Source: Methylococcaceae bacterium UBA7658 (GTDB taxonomy: Bacteria > Pseudomonadota > Gammaproteobacteria > Methylococcales > Methylomonadaceae). From it: a stretch of 63,278 nucleotides of DNA. Location: assembly GCA_002483425.1 (NCBI GenBank), contig DLHW01000072.1:1-63278 (forward strand), given 5' to 3'. Below the pieces are notes generated by a model, which was not told the origin of the DNA, made no database searches, and saw only the letters and a list, made by a program, of their open reading frames with translations. Below, in pieces: positions 34,870 through 43,531 of the stretch (positions within the stretch are counted from its first letter, which is position 1; every line of letters starts with the position of its first letter). The translations under genes were made by a program, and so were the position numbers.

Positions 34870-35009
34870 GCCATTAAGTTAAGGAAACTTTCTCCTTTGA
34901 AAAAGCACTCTCTGGGGCATAAAGAGGCATTGATTTATAAAATCTCCCCTAGCCCCTCTCCTCCAAAGAGGGGAAACAAGCTTTAGATGCCTACGCTTAA
35001 CTTAATGGC
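34870..35009. mobile_element. MITE-like element with 14-base terminal inverted repeats
   Basis: GCCATTAAGTTAAG (34870-34883) and CTTAACTTAATGGC (34996-35009) are perfect inverted ends around about 112 bases that contain no gene but have an internal CCCCTCTCCTCCAAAGAGGGG hairpin (given within limits: arms CCCCTCT and AGAGGGG). The size and structure fit a non-autonomous miniature element. No target duplication is obvious. Confidence 0.5.
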
Positions 35010-35351
35010 GGCGAGGGGCGCAAGTGGGTTCGACTGGTTCACTACATAGGACATCAATTGCTTGCCGTTCGTCCAGATGTCGAAGGACATAACCAAAGAT
35101 TCGCTAAATTAAAGCCTAAATCATGTGATTTTTATGGATTCGGCCTTTGAAATTTTAAGTTTCTTTTGTGCCTTGTAAGCTTGATGTTGTAAATGCGCTT
35201 CGGATACGAATCGGTCAAACCCTAAAGGGCCGGAACAAGTGGCGTAGCACTTATAAGGTAAGCGGAGCGCAAATATGACATAATAAGCTTGAATTAAACT
35301 TTGGATTTTGGAATAGGCCACAACGGTTTAGCTATCGGAATTTGTAAAGAC

Positions 35352-36329
35352 ATGACGTTGCACGACGACAAACTGCGCGAACTCGCCTTGGCGGTGATTC
35401 AGGTGGAAACCCAGGCTGTTACAGCCTTGTCCGGTCAAATAAACGACTGCTTTATCGATGCCTGCAAATTGATGTTCAATTGCCCAGGCCGGGTCGTGGT
35501 GATTGGCATGGGCAAGTCCGGTCATATCGCGGGAAAAATAGCAGCGACGCTGGCGAGTACCGGCACACCGGCCTTTTTTGTGCATCCCGGCGAAGCCAGC
35601 CACGGCGATTTGGGGATGATTACCAAACAGGATGTGGTTTTGGCTTTATCGAACTCGGGCGAAACCGGCGAGATTCTAACCCTTTTACCCATCATCAAAA
35701 GGCTGGCTGTTCCGTTGATCGCCATGACCGGCAATCCTAAATCGACCTTAGCGGCGTTCGCTACCACCCATATTAATGTCGGCGTCGCGCAAGAAGCCTG
35801 TCCGCTCGGGCTTGCGCCGACTTCGAGCACTACCGCCGCCTTGGTCATGGGCGATGCTTTGGCGGTGTCGCTGTTAGAAGCCAGAGGCTTTACCCGCGAC
35901 GATTTCGCGCTATCGCACCCGGGCGGGACGCTGGGTAAACAGTTGCTGCTGCGGGTGGGCGATGTTATGCATGTCGGCAGAGATATGCCCATGGTGGCTC
36001 AAACCGCGCTGATTAGCGAAGCCTTGCTCGAGATGACTGAAAAAAAACTAGGTATGACGGCGATTGTCGGCGAGGACCGGACGCTTGCCGGGATTTTTAC
36101 CGACGGCGATCTCCGCAGAATGCTGGCTAAAAATATCGATATCCACAAAGCAAGTATTGCCGAGGTAATGACGCCTAACTGCGCCGTTATCAAAGCGGAT
36201 GCGCTGGCTGCTGAAGCGATGCAAATTATGGAAGCGAAAAAAATTAACGCCTTGATCGTCGTGGACGACCGGCAAGCGGTGCTAGGCGCCTTAAATATGC
36301 ACGATTTAATCCGGGCGGGTATCGTATGA
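35352..36329 (+). CDS. kdsD: Arabinose-5-phosphate isomerase
   Basis: KdsD converts D-ribulose 5-phosphate to D-arabinose 5-phosphate, the first step of Kdo synthesis for lipopolysaccharide. The ATG at 35352 gives 325 residues, the usual length; the longer reading from 35301 would begin with TTG. The SIS domain (about 28-165) has RVVVIGMGKSGHIAGKIAAT, HPGEASHGDLGMI and ALSNSGETGEI; a CBS pair follows (about 190-325; VGDVMHVGRDMPMV and IAEVMTPNCAVIK). Its end overlaps the kdsC start by 4 bases. Confidence 0.95.
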   Translation: MTLHDDKLRELALAVIQVETQAVTALSGQINDCFIDACKLMFNCPGRVVVIGMGKSGHIAGKIAATLASTGTPAFFVHPGEASHGDLGMITKQDVVLALSNSGETGEILTLLPIIKRLAVPLIAMTGNPKSTLAAFATTHINVGVAQEACPLGLAPTSSTTAALVMGDALAVSLLEARGFTRDDFALSHPGGTLGKQLLLRVGDVMHVGRDMPMVAQTALISEALLEMTEKKLGMTAIVGEDRTLAGIFTDGDLRRMLAKNIDIHKASIAEVMTPNCAVIKADALAAEAMQIMEAKKINALIVVDDRQAVLGALNMHDLIRAGIV

Positions 36330-36880
36330 CGGCTCTTGGAAACGAGCCGGACGTCCCGGCGCAAGTTATGCAAAAGGCGAAAAGAATCAAACTATTGATC
36401 TTGGATGTCGATGGCGTCTTAACCGACGGGCGGTTATACTTCGATAACGAAGGCGTTGAATATAAATGTTTTCATGCGCGCGACGGGCACGGCATTAAGT
36501 TGTTGCGGCAGGCGGGCGTCGACGTTGCGGTGATTTCGGGGCGGCGGTCGAACTCGGTTGCGTTGCGGATGAAAGGGCTTGGCATCGAGCATGTTTATCA
36601 AGGCCACGATAATAAACGAGAGGCTTTTGCGGAACTGTTGGCTAAAACGGGCTTAAAGCCGGAAGAAACCGCGCATGTCGGAGACGATCTGCTGGATTTG
36701 CCGATTATGACACAAGCCGGGCTTGCCATCGCCGTTCAGGACGCTAACTTTGCGGTTAAGTCGAGAGCCGATTGGTGTACCGCATTGCCGGGCGGTTTGG
36801 GCGCGGTGCGCGAGGTCTGCGATCTTATTCTACAGGCGCAGGACAAGTTCGACGCTATTGTTAATGCTTACTTGAAATGA
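36326..36880 (+). CDS. kdsC: 3-deoxy-D-manno-octulosonate 8-phosphate phosphatase
   Basis: KdsC removes phosphate from Kdo-8-phosphate. The 184-residue HAD-family protein has the nucleophile motif LLILDVDGVLTDGRLYFD, VAVISGRRSNSVALRMKGL (motif II) and HVGDDLLDLPIM with the metal-binding Asp residues (motif IV). Its start overlaps kdsD and its end overlaps lptC, each by 4 bases. Confidence 0.95.
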   Translation: MTALGNEPDVPAQVMQKAKRIKLLILDVDGVLTDGRLYFDNEGVEYKCFHARDGHGIKLLRQAGVDVAVISGRRSNSVALRMKGLGIEHVYQGHDNKREAFAELLAKTGLKPEETAHVGDDLLDLPIMTQAGLAIAVQDANFAVKSRADWCTALPGGLGAVREVCDLILQAQDKFDAIVNAYLK

Positions 36881-37440
36881 CGCACTTCAGCGAAAAATTT
36901 ATTTATGTTTTCTTTACGGCTTTGGCGCTATTAAGTTGGTGGCTGCTCCAATACTCGGGCTTGATTGAAACAAAAAAAGCCGCCAAAGTCAAAGCCAGCC
37001 CCGATTATTACAGCAAGGGCTACACCAAGTGGGAAATGGATGAAAACGGCTTGCCGAAGAGCAAATTAATTGCAGATGAAATGACCCACACTAAAAACTC
37101 GACATTGACGAAAAAGCCGGTCATGATTTTTTTCAACGGCGGCAAGCCGCCTTGGATCATCGAGGCCGCTAACGGCGTATTGTCGGCGAACGGCGAAAAA
37201 CTTCAATTAAAGGGTAAAGTGATTATTAACCGCGCTAAAGGCGAGGGCGTTAAGCCCTTAACTATTAATACCTCGAATGTATTGGTCAATCCCAAAACCA
37301 GTTTTGCGCAAACGGCGGCTTGGGCGGAATTAATCAGTCCGCCGCATATTACGAGCGGTACGGGCATGAAGGCGACGTTCAAAGAGCCGATTCATTTGGA
37401 GTTGCTTTCTAAAGTGAAAGGTAAGTATGAAACTCAATAA
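36877..37440 (+). CDS. lptC: LPS export ABC transporter periplasmic protein LptC
   Basis: LptC takes lipopolysaccharide from the LptB2FG transporter and passes it to LptA. The 187-residue protein has one N-terminal membrane anchor (IYVFFTALALLSWWLL) and a periplasmic beta-jellyroll domain (SKGYTKWEMDENGLPKSKLI, GVLSANGEKLQLKGKVII). It overlaps kdsC upstream and lptA downstream by 14 bases. Confidence 0.92.
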   Translation: MTHFSEKFIYVFFTALALLSWWLLQYSGLIETKKAAKVKASPDYYSKGYTKWEMDENGLPKSKLIADEMTHTKNSTLTKKPVMIFFNGGKPPWIIEAANGVLSANGEKLQLKGKVIINRAKGEGVKPLTINTSNVLVNPKTSFAQTAAWAELISPPHITSGTGMKATFKEPIHLELLSKVKGKYETQ

Positions 37441-37990
37441 AATAATAACAATCTGTTTCTGGTCTTTATTGTCCGGTAGCTATGCGCCGGGTCTTACAGC
37501 GTTGGAGAGCGATCCCGATCAGCCGATTACAATCGACTCTAACACCGCTACTTACGACGACGCTTCGGCGACTAGCACCTATACCGGTAATGTCATAACG
37601 GTTCAGGGCAGTATCCGCGTCAATTCGGATCAACTCGTGGTTTATTTTATCGACGGCGATGCCGAAAAATTAGTTTTTACCGGCAATAAAGCGAAATTTA
37701 AACAAACGCCTAGCGAAGGTGCGGAAGATATTACCGGCGAAGCGCTGACCGGGGAATATTACCCTAAAAAAAACTTACTGGTCCTTATTAACGAGGCTAC
37801 CGTCTGGCATGGCAACGGGACTTATTCCAGCGATCGTATCGAATACAATAGCAAATCGTCGCTGGTAAAAGCCGGGGAAAAATCGTCCGACGCCAAGCGC
37901 GTCCATGTGCTGTTGAAGCCTAAACAAAAAACGGAAACCAAGAATAATGACAACGCTAGCGGCAAAGCATTTAATCAAAACCTACAATAA
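37427..37990 (+). CDS. lptA: LPS transport periplasmic protein LptA
   Basis: LptA forms the periplasmic bridge that carries lipopolysaccharide to the outer membrane. It has 187 residues: a signal peptide, then an OstA domain with QPITIDSNTATYDDASATST, YTGNVITVQGSIRVNSDQL and EYYPKKNLLVLINEATVWHG. The last 44 bases overlap the lptB start, a longer overlap than the other junctions of this operon. Confidence 0.93.
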   Translation: MKLNKIITICFWSLLSGSYAPGLTALESDPDQPITIDSNTATYDDASATSTYTGNVITVQGSIRVNSDQLVVYFIDGDAEKLVFTGNKAKFKQTPSEGAEDITGEALTGEYYPKKNLLVLINEATVWHGNGTYSSDRIEYNSKSSLVKAGEKSSDAKRVHVLLKPKQKTETKNNDNASGKAFNQNLQ

Positions 37991-38672
37991 ACGTAATGTA
38001 GTCAACGGTGTCTCATTGCATATCAATACCGGTGAAGTGGTCGGTCTTTTGGGACCGAACGGCGCCGGTAAGACCACCAGTTTTTACATGATGGTCGGCC
38101 TTATAAAGTCGGACGACGGGCAAATCTTGCTGGACGAACTCGATATTACTCATCACCCCATGCATTTAAGAGCGCAATTGGGCGTCGGTTACCTGCCGCA
38201 AGAACCTTCCGTATTCAGAAAACTCAGCGTGGCCGACAATTTGCGCGCGGTTCTGCAAATCCGCCGGGATTTGTCGGAAGGACAAATAGAACTGGTGATT
38301 GAAGAATTGCTGGAAGAATTTCACATTCCGCACTTAAGAAACCAAATGGCGTTAAGCTTATCCGGCGGGGAAAGACGGCGGGTCGAAATAGCCCGCGCTT
38401 TGGCGAGCAATCCGCAATTTATTTTGCTGGACGAACCGTTCGCCGGGGTCGATCCGATTTCAATCGAGGATATTCAAGTAATCATTCAACATCTTAAGCA
38501 AAGAGGGATTGGTATCTTGATTACCGAACACAATGTCCAGGAGACCCTAGGCATTTGCAACCGTGCGTATATACTTAACGAGGGCAGGGTGATTGCAGAG
38601 GGCGACGCCGATGCTATCGTTAAAAATGAAGAGGTCCGGAAAGTTTATTTGGGCAGTAATTTCAAGTTATGA
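37947..38672 (+). CDS. lptB: LPS export ABC transporter ATPase LptB
   Basis: LptB is the cytoplasmic ATPase that powers lipopolysaccharide extraction. The 241-residue protein has Walker A GPNGAGKTTSFYM, the Q-loop YLPQEPSVFRKLSV, signature LSGGERRRVEIARA, Walker B FILLDEPFAGVDPI and switch His in LITEHNVQET. It is in the standard lptA-lptB-rpoN order. Confidence 0.97.
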   Translation: MTTLAAKHLIKTYNKRNVVNGVSLHINTGEVVGLLGPNGAGKTTSFYMMVGLIKSDDGQILLDELDITHHPMHLRAQLGVGYLPQEPSVFRKLSVADNLRAVLQIRRDLSEGQIELVIEELLEEFHIPHLRNQMALSLSGGERRRVEIARALASNPQFILLDEPFAGVDPISIEDIQVIIQHLKQRGIGILITEHNVQETLGICNRAYILNEGRVIAEGDADAIVKNEEVRKVYLGSNFKL

Positions 38673-38698
38673 TGCTTTCTTATTAGTTTATCGCGATT

Positions 38699-40144
38699 AT
38701 GAAACATTCGATCAATCTCAAGTTAGGCCAGCATCTTTCGATGACGCCGCAATTGCAGCAAGCGATCAGGCTGTTGCAAATGTCGACTTTAGATTTACAG
38801 CAAGAAATCCAGCAAGCATTAGAATCCAATATGATGCTCGAAGTGGATGAAGAGGAGACCGGTTTTCAGTCCTTGGATGCGTTGGCTGAAAAAAAAGTTG
38901 AAAATACCGACAACGTTACCAGTGAAGGCTCGCAATCCGAGATTCCCGATGAATTGCCGATCGATTCCTCCTGGGAAGATGTCTATGAAGAAGATATCGA
39001 AGTCAGTATACCTAGCCCGGAGACCGTTGAGTATGAAACGCAACGGACCGGCGCATCGACTTTACATGATCATTTGGAATGGCAACTGGAGTTAACGCCG
39101 TTTTCCGAGCGCGATCACGGTATTGCTTTAGCCATCATCGATTCTATTAACGAAGAAGGGTATTTAATCAGCAGTCTGGACGAAATTTTTCAGGGGTTAC
39201 AAGATCAAATCGACGATCTCGACTTCGACGAAGTGCAAGCCGTGCTGCACCGGGTGCAAAATTTCGATCCCTCCGGCGTTGCGGCTCTGGATTTACAAGA
39301 TTGTCTTCGACTGCAATTACTGCAAATGCCGGAGTCCCCGGCTTACCGGAAAGAGGCGCTGGTTATCATAACCGATCATTTGGATTTGCTGGCTAATCAC
39401 GATAAGGCCGCTCTAATGAAGCATTTAGCAGTAACTTCCGATAAGCTGGATAAAATCGTGGCGCTAATCAGGAGTCTGGATCCTAAACCCGGTTTACAAA
39501 TCCAGCAAACCGAATCCGAATACGTGATTCCCGATGTCTACGTGACTAAACGCAACCATACTTGGCAGGTGAGTCTTAATCCGGAAATCGCGCCTAAATT
39601 ACGGATCAATTCCGAATATTCCGCGCTGATTAAAAGGGCCGATGAAAGCAAAGATAATCAATGCTTAAAAGAGCATTTTCAAGAAGCCAAATGGTTTATT
39701 AAAAGTCTGCAAGGCCGTAACGATACGTTATTGCGGGTGGCGCGTTCGATCGTAGCCAAGCAGACCGGTTTTCTCGACCATGGCGCCATCGCTATGAAAC
39801 CCATGGTGTTAAAGGATATCGCCGATGAACTCGAACTGCATGAGTCGACCATATCGAGAGTAACGACGCAAAAATACATGCATACGCCGAACGGGATCGT
39901 AGAATTTAAATTCTTCTTTTCCAGTCATGTTTCTACCGAAGAGGGAGGTGAATGCTCATCGACGGCTATAAGAGCCTTTATTAAAGAATTGGTCGGCAGC
40001 GAAGACCCTGCCAAACCTTTAAGCGATAACAAAATCGCCGATTTATTGAAAGAAAAAGGGATCAACGTGGCAAGAAGAACGATTGCCAAGTATCGCGAGG
40101 CGATGTTCATTTCGTCGTCAAGCGAGCGGAAACGTACTTTATAA
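38699..40144 (+). CDS. rpoN: RNA polymerase sigma-54 factor
   Basis: RpoN directs RNA polymerase to -24/-12 promoters and needs AAA+ activators. The 481-residue protein has the Gln/Leu-rich region I (LKLGQHLSMTPQLQQAIRLL), an acidic region II, the core-binding domain, a helix-turn-helix (DELELHESTISRVTTQKYM) and the RpoN box ARRTIAKYRE near the C-terminus. A candidate target promoter is present in this window at 34338-34353. Confidence 0.97.
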   Translation: MKHSINLKLGQHLSMTPQLQQAIRLLQMSTLDLQQEIQQALESNMMLEVDEEETGFQSLDALAEKKVENTDNVTSEGSQSEIPDELPIDSSWEDVYEEDIEVSIPSPETVEYETQRTGASTLHDHLEWQLELTPFSERDHGIALAIIDSINEEGYLISSLDEIFQGLQDQIDDLDFDEVQAVLHRVQNFDPSGVAALDLQDCLRLQLLQMPESPAYRKEALVIITDHLDLLANHDKAALMKHLAVTSDKLDKIVALIRSLDPKPGLQIQQTESEYVIPDVYVTKRNHTWQVSLNPEIAPKLRINSEYSALIKRADESKDNQCLKEHFQEAKWFIKSLQGRNDTLLRVARSIVAKQTGFLDHGAIAMKPMVLKDIADELELHESTISRVTTQKYMHTPNGIVEFKFFFSSHVSTEEGGECSSTAIRAFIKELVGSEDPAKPLSDNKIADLLKEKGINVARRTIAKYREAMFISSSSERKRTL

Positions 40145-40195
40145 TAACGTTTTCTGATCTTACACAAATTATTTATTATTGAAGGAGCAAAATCC

Positions 40196-40486
40196 ATGCA
40201 AGTCATCGTAACTGGACATCATTTAGAAATCACTGACTCATTAAGAACCCATGTCAATTCAAAATTCGAGAAATTAGCCCGGCATTTTGATAAGGTGACC
40301 GATGTACACGTTATCTTGAGTATTGAAAAGTTAATGCAAAAAGCGGAAGCGACTGTGCATTTCAACGGCACCAAATTATTTGCCGAAGACCACAAAGAAG
40401 ATATGTATTCGGCGATTGACGATATGGTCGATAAGCTCGACCGTCAAATCGCAAGACAAAAGGAAAAACTTGTAAACCACCGTTAA
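40196..40486 (+). CDS. hpf: Ribosome hibernation promoting factor
   Basis: Short HPF/YhbH-type protein (96 residues) that binds 30S ribosomes and promotes 100S dimers in slow growth. The start MQVIVTGHHLEITDSLRTHV and the segment KLFAEDHKEDMYSAIDDMVD are typical. A GAAGGAG site lies 9 bases before the ATG. It follows rpoN as in most gammaproteobacteria. Confidence 0.93.
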   Translation: MQVIVTGHHLEITDSLRTHVNSKFEKLARHFDKVTDVHVILSIEKLMQKAEATVHFNGTKLFAEDHKEDMYSAIDDMVDKLDRQIARQKEKLVNHR

Positions 40487-40496
40487 TCCGCATGAA

Positions 40497-40528
40497 GCGC
40501 AAAGCCAACTCTAGGATTGGCTTTGCGC
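40497..40528. terminator. Perfect 12-base hairpin between hpf and rapZ
   Basis: GCGCAAAGCCAA (40497-40508) and TTGGCTTTGCGC (40517-40528) with an 8-base loop. No T-run follows (GTTAAACTCC). It fills the place where ptsN lies in many relatives. It may attenuate transcription or be an RNA-processing site. Confidence 0.55.
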
Positions 40529-40557
40529 GTTAAACTCCTCACTCTCGACCCGATTAT

Positions 40558-41415
40558 ATGAAGCTTATCATCGTCAGCGGGCTGTCCGGCTCCGGTAAAA
40601 GTATTGCCTTGGAAACGCTGGAAGATTGCGGTTACTACTGTATCGATAATCTGCCGGTCACCATGCTCGAGGATTTTATCAATCATGTGATGCTGATTGA
40701 TAAACATACTTACGCCAAAACGGCGATCGGTATCGACGCCAGAAACCAAAGCGAGAGCTTGATTCATTTTACCGATAGCTTAAAGCTGATACGGAGTAAA
40801 GGCATCGATTGTGAAATCATTTTTATGCAAGCCGAAGAGTCGACATTGCTTAAACGCTATAGCGAAACTCGCAGAAAACATCCGTTAACGGATTTTAATA
40901 TCCCGTTAAAGGAAGCCATCAAAATAGAAAAAGAAATGCTGGTGCCTATCGCACGCCACGCCAGCGTGGTTATCGACACCAGCCGGACCCATTACCATCA
41001 GCTCCGGGATTTAATCAAAGACCAGATCGGCGACCGTGAAGTCAGGCACATTTCGCTCCAATTTCAGTCGTTTGGTTTTAAAAACGGGGTGCCTTTAGAT
41101 GCCGATTTCGTGTTCGACGCTCGAGGTTTGCCTAATCCGTATTGGATTCCAGAGCTGCGAGGCTTAACAGGAAAAGATCAGCCTGTAAGCGATTTTTTGA
41201 AAGGGCAGGAACTGGTTTCCGAATTGTTTCACGATATAACGGAATTTCTTGAGCGTTGGATACCGCGATTTGAAGCGGAAGGCAGAAGTTATCTGACTAT
41301 AGCAATCGGTTGTACCGGAGGACAGCACCGGTCGGTTTATTTAGTGGATCTGCTAGCCAGGCGATTCAAAAGCCCGTCGCTTAATGTGATTATAAGGCAT
41401 AGGGAGTTAAGTTAA
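40558..41415 (+). CDS. rapZ: RNase adapter protein RapZ (P-loop ATPase)
   Basis: RapZ binds small RNAs such as GlmZ and presents them to RNase E in the control of GlmS (amino-sugar supply); this is known for the enterobacterial protein. The 285-residue protein has Walker A VSGLSGSGKSIALETLED, IDTSRTHYHQLRD, the DARGLPNPYW motif and CTGGQHRSVYLVDLLA. The normal ptsN and npr neighbours are missing here. Confidence 0.94.
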   Translation: MKLIIVSGLSGSGKSIALETLEDCGYYCIDNLPVTMLEDFINHVMLIDKHTYAKTAIGIDARNQSESLIHFTDSLKLIRSKGIDCEIIFMQAEESTLLKRYSETRRKHPLTDFNIPLKEAIKIEKEMLVPIARHASVVIDTSRTHYHQLRDLIKDQIGDREVRHISLQFQSFGFKNGVPLDADFVFDARGLPNPYWIPELRGLTGKDQPVSDFLKGQELVSELFHDITEFLERWIPRFEAEGRSYLTIAIGCTGGQHRSVYLVDLLARRFKSPSLNVIIRHRELS

Positions 41416-41436
41416 AAAAGCATTAACTCCCTTTGA
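41401..41436. terminator. Bidirectional hairpin at the rapZ end
   Basis: AGGGAGTTAA (41401-41410) pairs with TTAACTCCCT (41423-41432); the plus-strand continuation is TTG. It overlaps the rapZ stop and separates it from the convergent minus-strand gene at 41447, so it can serve both. Confidence 0.6.
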
Positions 41437-41446
41437 CCAATGAAGC

Positions 41447-41650
41447 TTATTTCAATGACAGAGTTTCGGTCCGGCCTTTCATTTCGATAATGATCTTATC
41501 TTCTTTTGCTAACCAGCCGATGGCGCGTTGAACATCGTTCTTGCCTAACTCAGTTTCGGTAGTGACTTTTGTGACGCTACAGGCACCGTTTTTTTCAAGA
41601 TATTGCCAAATTTTACCTGCGGCCAAGCCGATTTCATTTACTTCTGACAT
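41447..41650 (-). CDS. Small winged-helix protein (DUF2582-like)
   Basis: A 67-residue cytoplasmic protein with a predicted winged helix: AAGKIWQYLEKNGACSVTKV, TELGKNDVQRAIGWLAKEDK, then the wing IIIEMKGRTETLSLK. It is like the DUF2582 winged-helix family of short putative DNA-binding proteins. It lies 26 bases downstream of minE and may share its transcript. Its target is unknown. Confidence 0.75.
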   Translation of the reverse strand: MSEVNEIGLAAGKIWQYLEKNGACSVTKVTTETELGKNDVQRAIGWLAKEDKIIIEMKGRTETLSLK

Positions 41651-41676
41651 GCTTTTACCTATACGGTTATAAAAAA

Positions 41677-41946
41677 CTAAAATTTTCTGGTCTGATTTTC
41701 CGGGAGAACGATGTTCAACTCAAGCGTTTCTTGATGATCGTCCTGTTCGAAACTCACTGAAATGGCGTCTTTATCGACATTAACGTATTTTTGAATAACT
41801 TCCAATAATTCTTTTTGCAATTGCGGCAAGTAAGAGGGCTGGTTTTGGGACGTGCGTTCGTGGGCAACCAGTATCTGTAAGCGCTCCTTCGCAAGCGAAG
41901 CCGAACTGGTTTTAGAAATTTTAAAATAGTCCAGTAAGCTGCTCAT
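41677..41946 (-). CDS. minE: Cell division topological specificity factor MinE
   Basis: MinE stimulates the MinD ATPase and drives pole-to-pole oscillation that places the division site. 89 residues: N-terminal membrane-targeting/anti-MinCD helix (SLLDYFKISKTSSASLAKER, LQILVAHERT) and C-terminal dimerisation part. It overlaps the minD stop by 1 base. Confidence 0.96.
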   Translation of the reverse strand: MSSLLDYFKISKTSSASLAKERLQILVAHERTSQNQPSYLPQLQKELLEVIQKYVNVDKDAISVSFEQDDHQETLELNIVLPENQTRKF

Positions 41947-42755
41947 TACTTACTCCCGAATAACTTTCCGAAAAAGCCTTTTTTATCTTCGATGAAACGA
42001 TGAGGTTTGTTTTCCCCTAAATAACGCGCAACGATGTCCGAATAGGCTTGGCCGGCATCGCTTTTCTCATCTAGAATGACTGGAATTCCGGAGTTTGAAG
42101 CGTTTAATACCGATTTCGATTCGGGAATAACGCCCAATAAATGCAGTGACAGTATTTCTTGAACATCTTCGACGCTCAGCATTTCGCCTAATCGTACTCT
42201 TTCCGGCGAGTAACGGGTCAATAATAAATACTCTTTAATCGGCTCTTTGTTTTGTTCTGCGCGCCTCGATTTGCTGGCCAAGATGCCGAGCATCCGGTCG
42301 GAATCGCGCACGGAAGATACTTCTGGATTAGTTACCACAAACGCATCGTCGGCAAAATACATCGCCAAATGAGCGCCTTTTTCAATTCCGGCGGGAGAGT
42401 CGCAAATGATGTACTTGAAGTCTTTAGATAAGTCTTCTAAAACTTTACCGACCCCTTCTTGCGATAGCGCTTCTTTGTCCCGTGTTTGCGAGGCGGGCAA
42501 AATATAAAGCTGGTTGCAGTTTTTGTCTTTTATCAAAGCTTGATTGAGACTTGCTTCGCCGTTTATTACGTTTATAAAATCGTACACTACGCGGCGTTCG
42601 CAGCCCATGATCAAGTCCAAATTACGTAAACCGACATCGAAATCGATAACGGCTGTTTTATGTCCTTTTTTTGCAAGTCCCATAGCAATAGCGGCACTCG
42701 TAGTGGTTTTACCAACGCCTCCCTTACCTGATGTTACGACGATGATTCTTGCCAA
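41946..42755 (-). CDS. minD: Septum site-determining ATPase MinD
   Basis: MinD is a deviant-Walker ATPase that recruits MinC to the membrane. The 269-residue protein has the deviant Walker A SGKGGVGKTTTSAAI, YIICDSPAGIEKGAHLAM and a C-terminal amphipathic membrane helix (GFFGKLFGSK). It lies between minC and minE. Confidence 0.97.
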   Translation of the reverse strand: MARIIVVTSGKGGVGKTTTSAAIAMGLAKKGHKTAVIDFDVGLRNLDLIMGCERRVVYDFINVINGEASLNQALIKDKNCNQLYILPASQTRDKEALSQEGVGKVLEDLSKDFKYIICDSPAGIEKGAHLAMYFADDAFVVTNPEVSSVRDSDRMLGILASKSRRAEQNKEPIKEYLLLTRYSPERVRLGEMLSVEDVQEILSLHLLGVIPESKSVLNASNSGIPVILDEKSDAGQAYSDIVARYLGENKPHRFIEDKKGFFGKLFGSK

Positions 42756-42793
42756 TGGATGTTCCCCCTTGTACGGAATAGTAGCGAAATTAA

Positions 42794-43531
42794 TTAAATT
42801 TCTTTGATGATTAAAGATTGTTTGTCGAGATAGATTTGAACCGGTTTGTTGCAGATGTTTTGATTGAGGTCTTCGCTAATTTTATAGTTTCCAGCAATCG
42901 AAATGAGTTCGGCTTGGAGTGCGTGGCAAAATATGCGCGCTTCGGTATTTCCTTGCACACCAGCTAAGGCGCGGCCTCTTAAGGCGCCGTAGACATGGAT
43001 GTTGCCCTCGGCTAATATTTCCGTGCCCGGACTAACCGGTGCAACGATAATCAAATCGCCCGCTGCATAGATGCGTTGGCCCGAACGGATAGGCTGGGTA
43101 ATTAACAGAGTGCCCGGCGGCGGCAATTCCTTCGCTTCCGGTTCGGGAGCGGTTGGCGGCTTGGGTTTTTGGGCTTCAACTGCGGCGCTGCTCGAGTGAA
43201 TGGAATGCACAGGGATGCCGAGTGTTACCATTAGCTCATTTTGCTGCTGAGTACCGCCTCGGATTCCAATCGGTAATAAGCCTAACTTCCGTATAAGCTC
43301 GATTATCGTAGTTACATCGGTCTCAATAGTTTGCTTATTAAGCTCTTGTACATCCAGAACTAAAGGTGAGTTTTTAAAGAATTCAGGCGCTAAGCGGATT
43401 TTCGCTTGCAACTGTTGCTCAATAACGATTAAATCATTGCTCGTTAAAACCAGCACGGGAACTGTCAAAGTACTACTTTTAAATTCTAAAGCGGGCGGGT
43501 TGTAGGAAGTTTTTTGTATGCCGTTAGCCAT
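42794..43531 (-). CDS. minC: Septum site-determining protein MinC
   Basis: MinC inhibits FtsZ assembly away from mid-cell. 245 residues: N-terminal FtsZ-inhibiting domain (to about 110), a Pro/Glu-rich linker (KPKPPTAPEPEAKELPP) and the C-terminal beta-helix MinD-binding domain with SGQRIYAAGDLIIVAPVSPG and AEGNIHVYGALRGRALAG. It is 38 bases upstream of minD. Confidence 0.94.
   Translation of the reverse strand: MANGIQKTSYNPPALEFKSSTLTVPVLVLTSNDLIVIEQQLQAKIRLAPEFFKNSPLVLDVQELNKQTIETDVTTIIELIRKLGLLPIGIRGGTQQQNELMVTLGIPVHSIHSSSAAVEAQKPKPPTAPEPEAKELPPPGTLLITQPIRSGQRIYAAGDLIIVAPVSPGTEILAEGNIHVYGALRGRALAGVQGNTEARIFCHALQAELISIAGNYKISEDLNQNICNKPVQIYLDKQSLIIKEI

Larger units (their letters stand above)
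34354..35351. other. Repeat-rich spacer before kdsD
   Basis: About 1 kb with no supported gene. It holds the second copy of the palindrome-hairpin repeat (34525-34636), a 28-base perfect palindrome (34746-34773), a 140-base element with 14-base inverted ends (34870-35009) and a GTTCGTCC/GTCGAAGGAC repeat (35065-35088). A 66-codon minus-strand reading at 35121-35321 overlaps the kdsD upstream region, has no family features and is not called. It separates the accessory island from the kds-lpt-rpoN block. Confidence 0.6.

Noticed and set aside
35121..35321. 66-codon minus-strand reading before kdsD
   Set aside because: No recognisable motif or ribosome site, and it overlaps the kdsD upstream region in a repeat-rich spacer.
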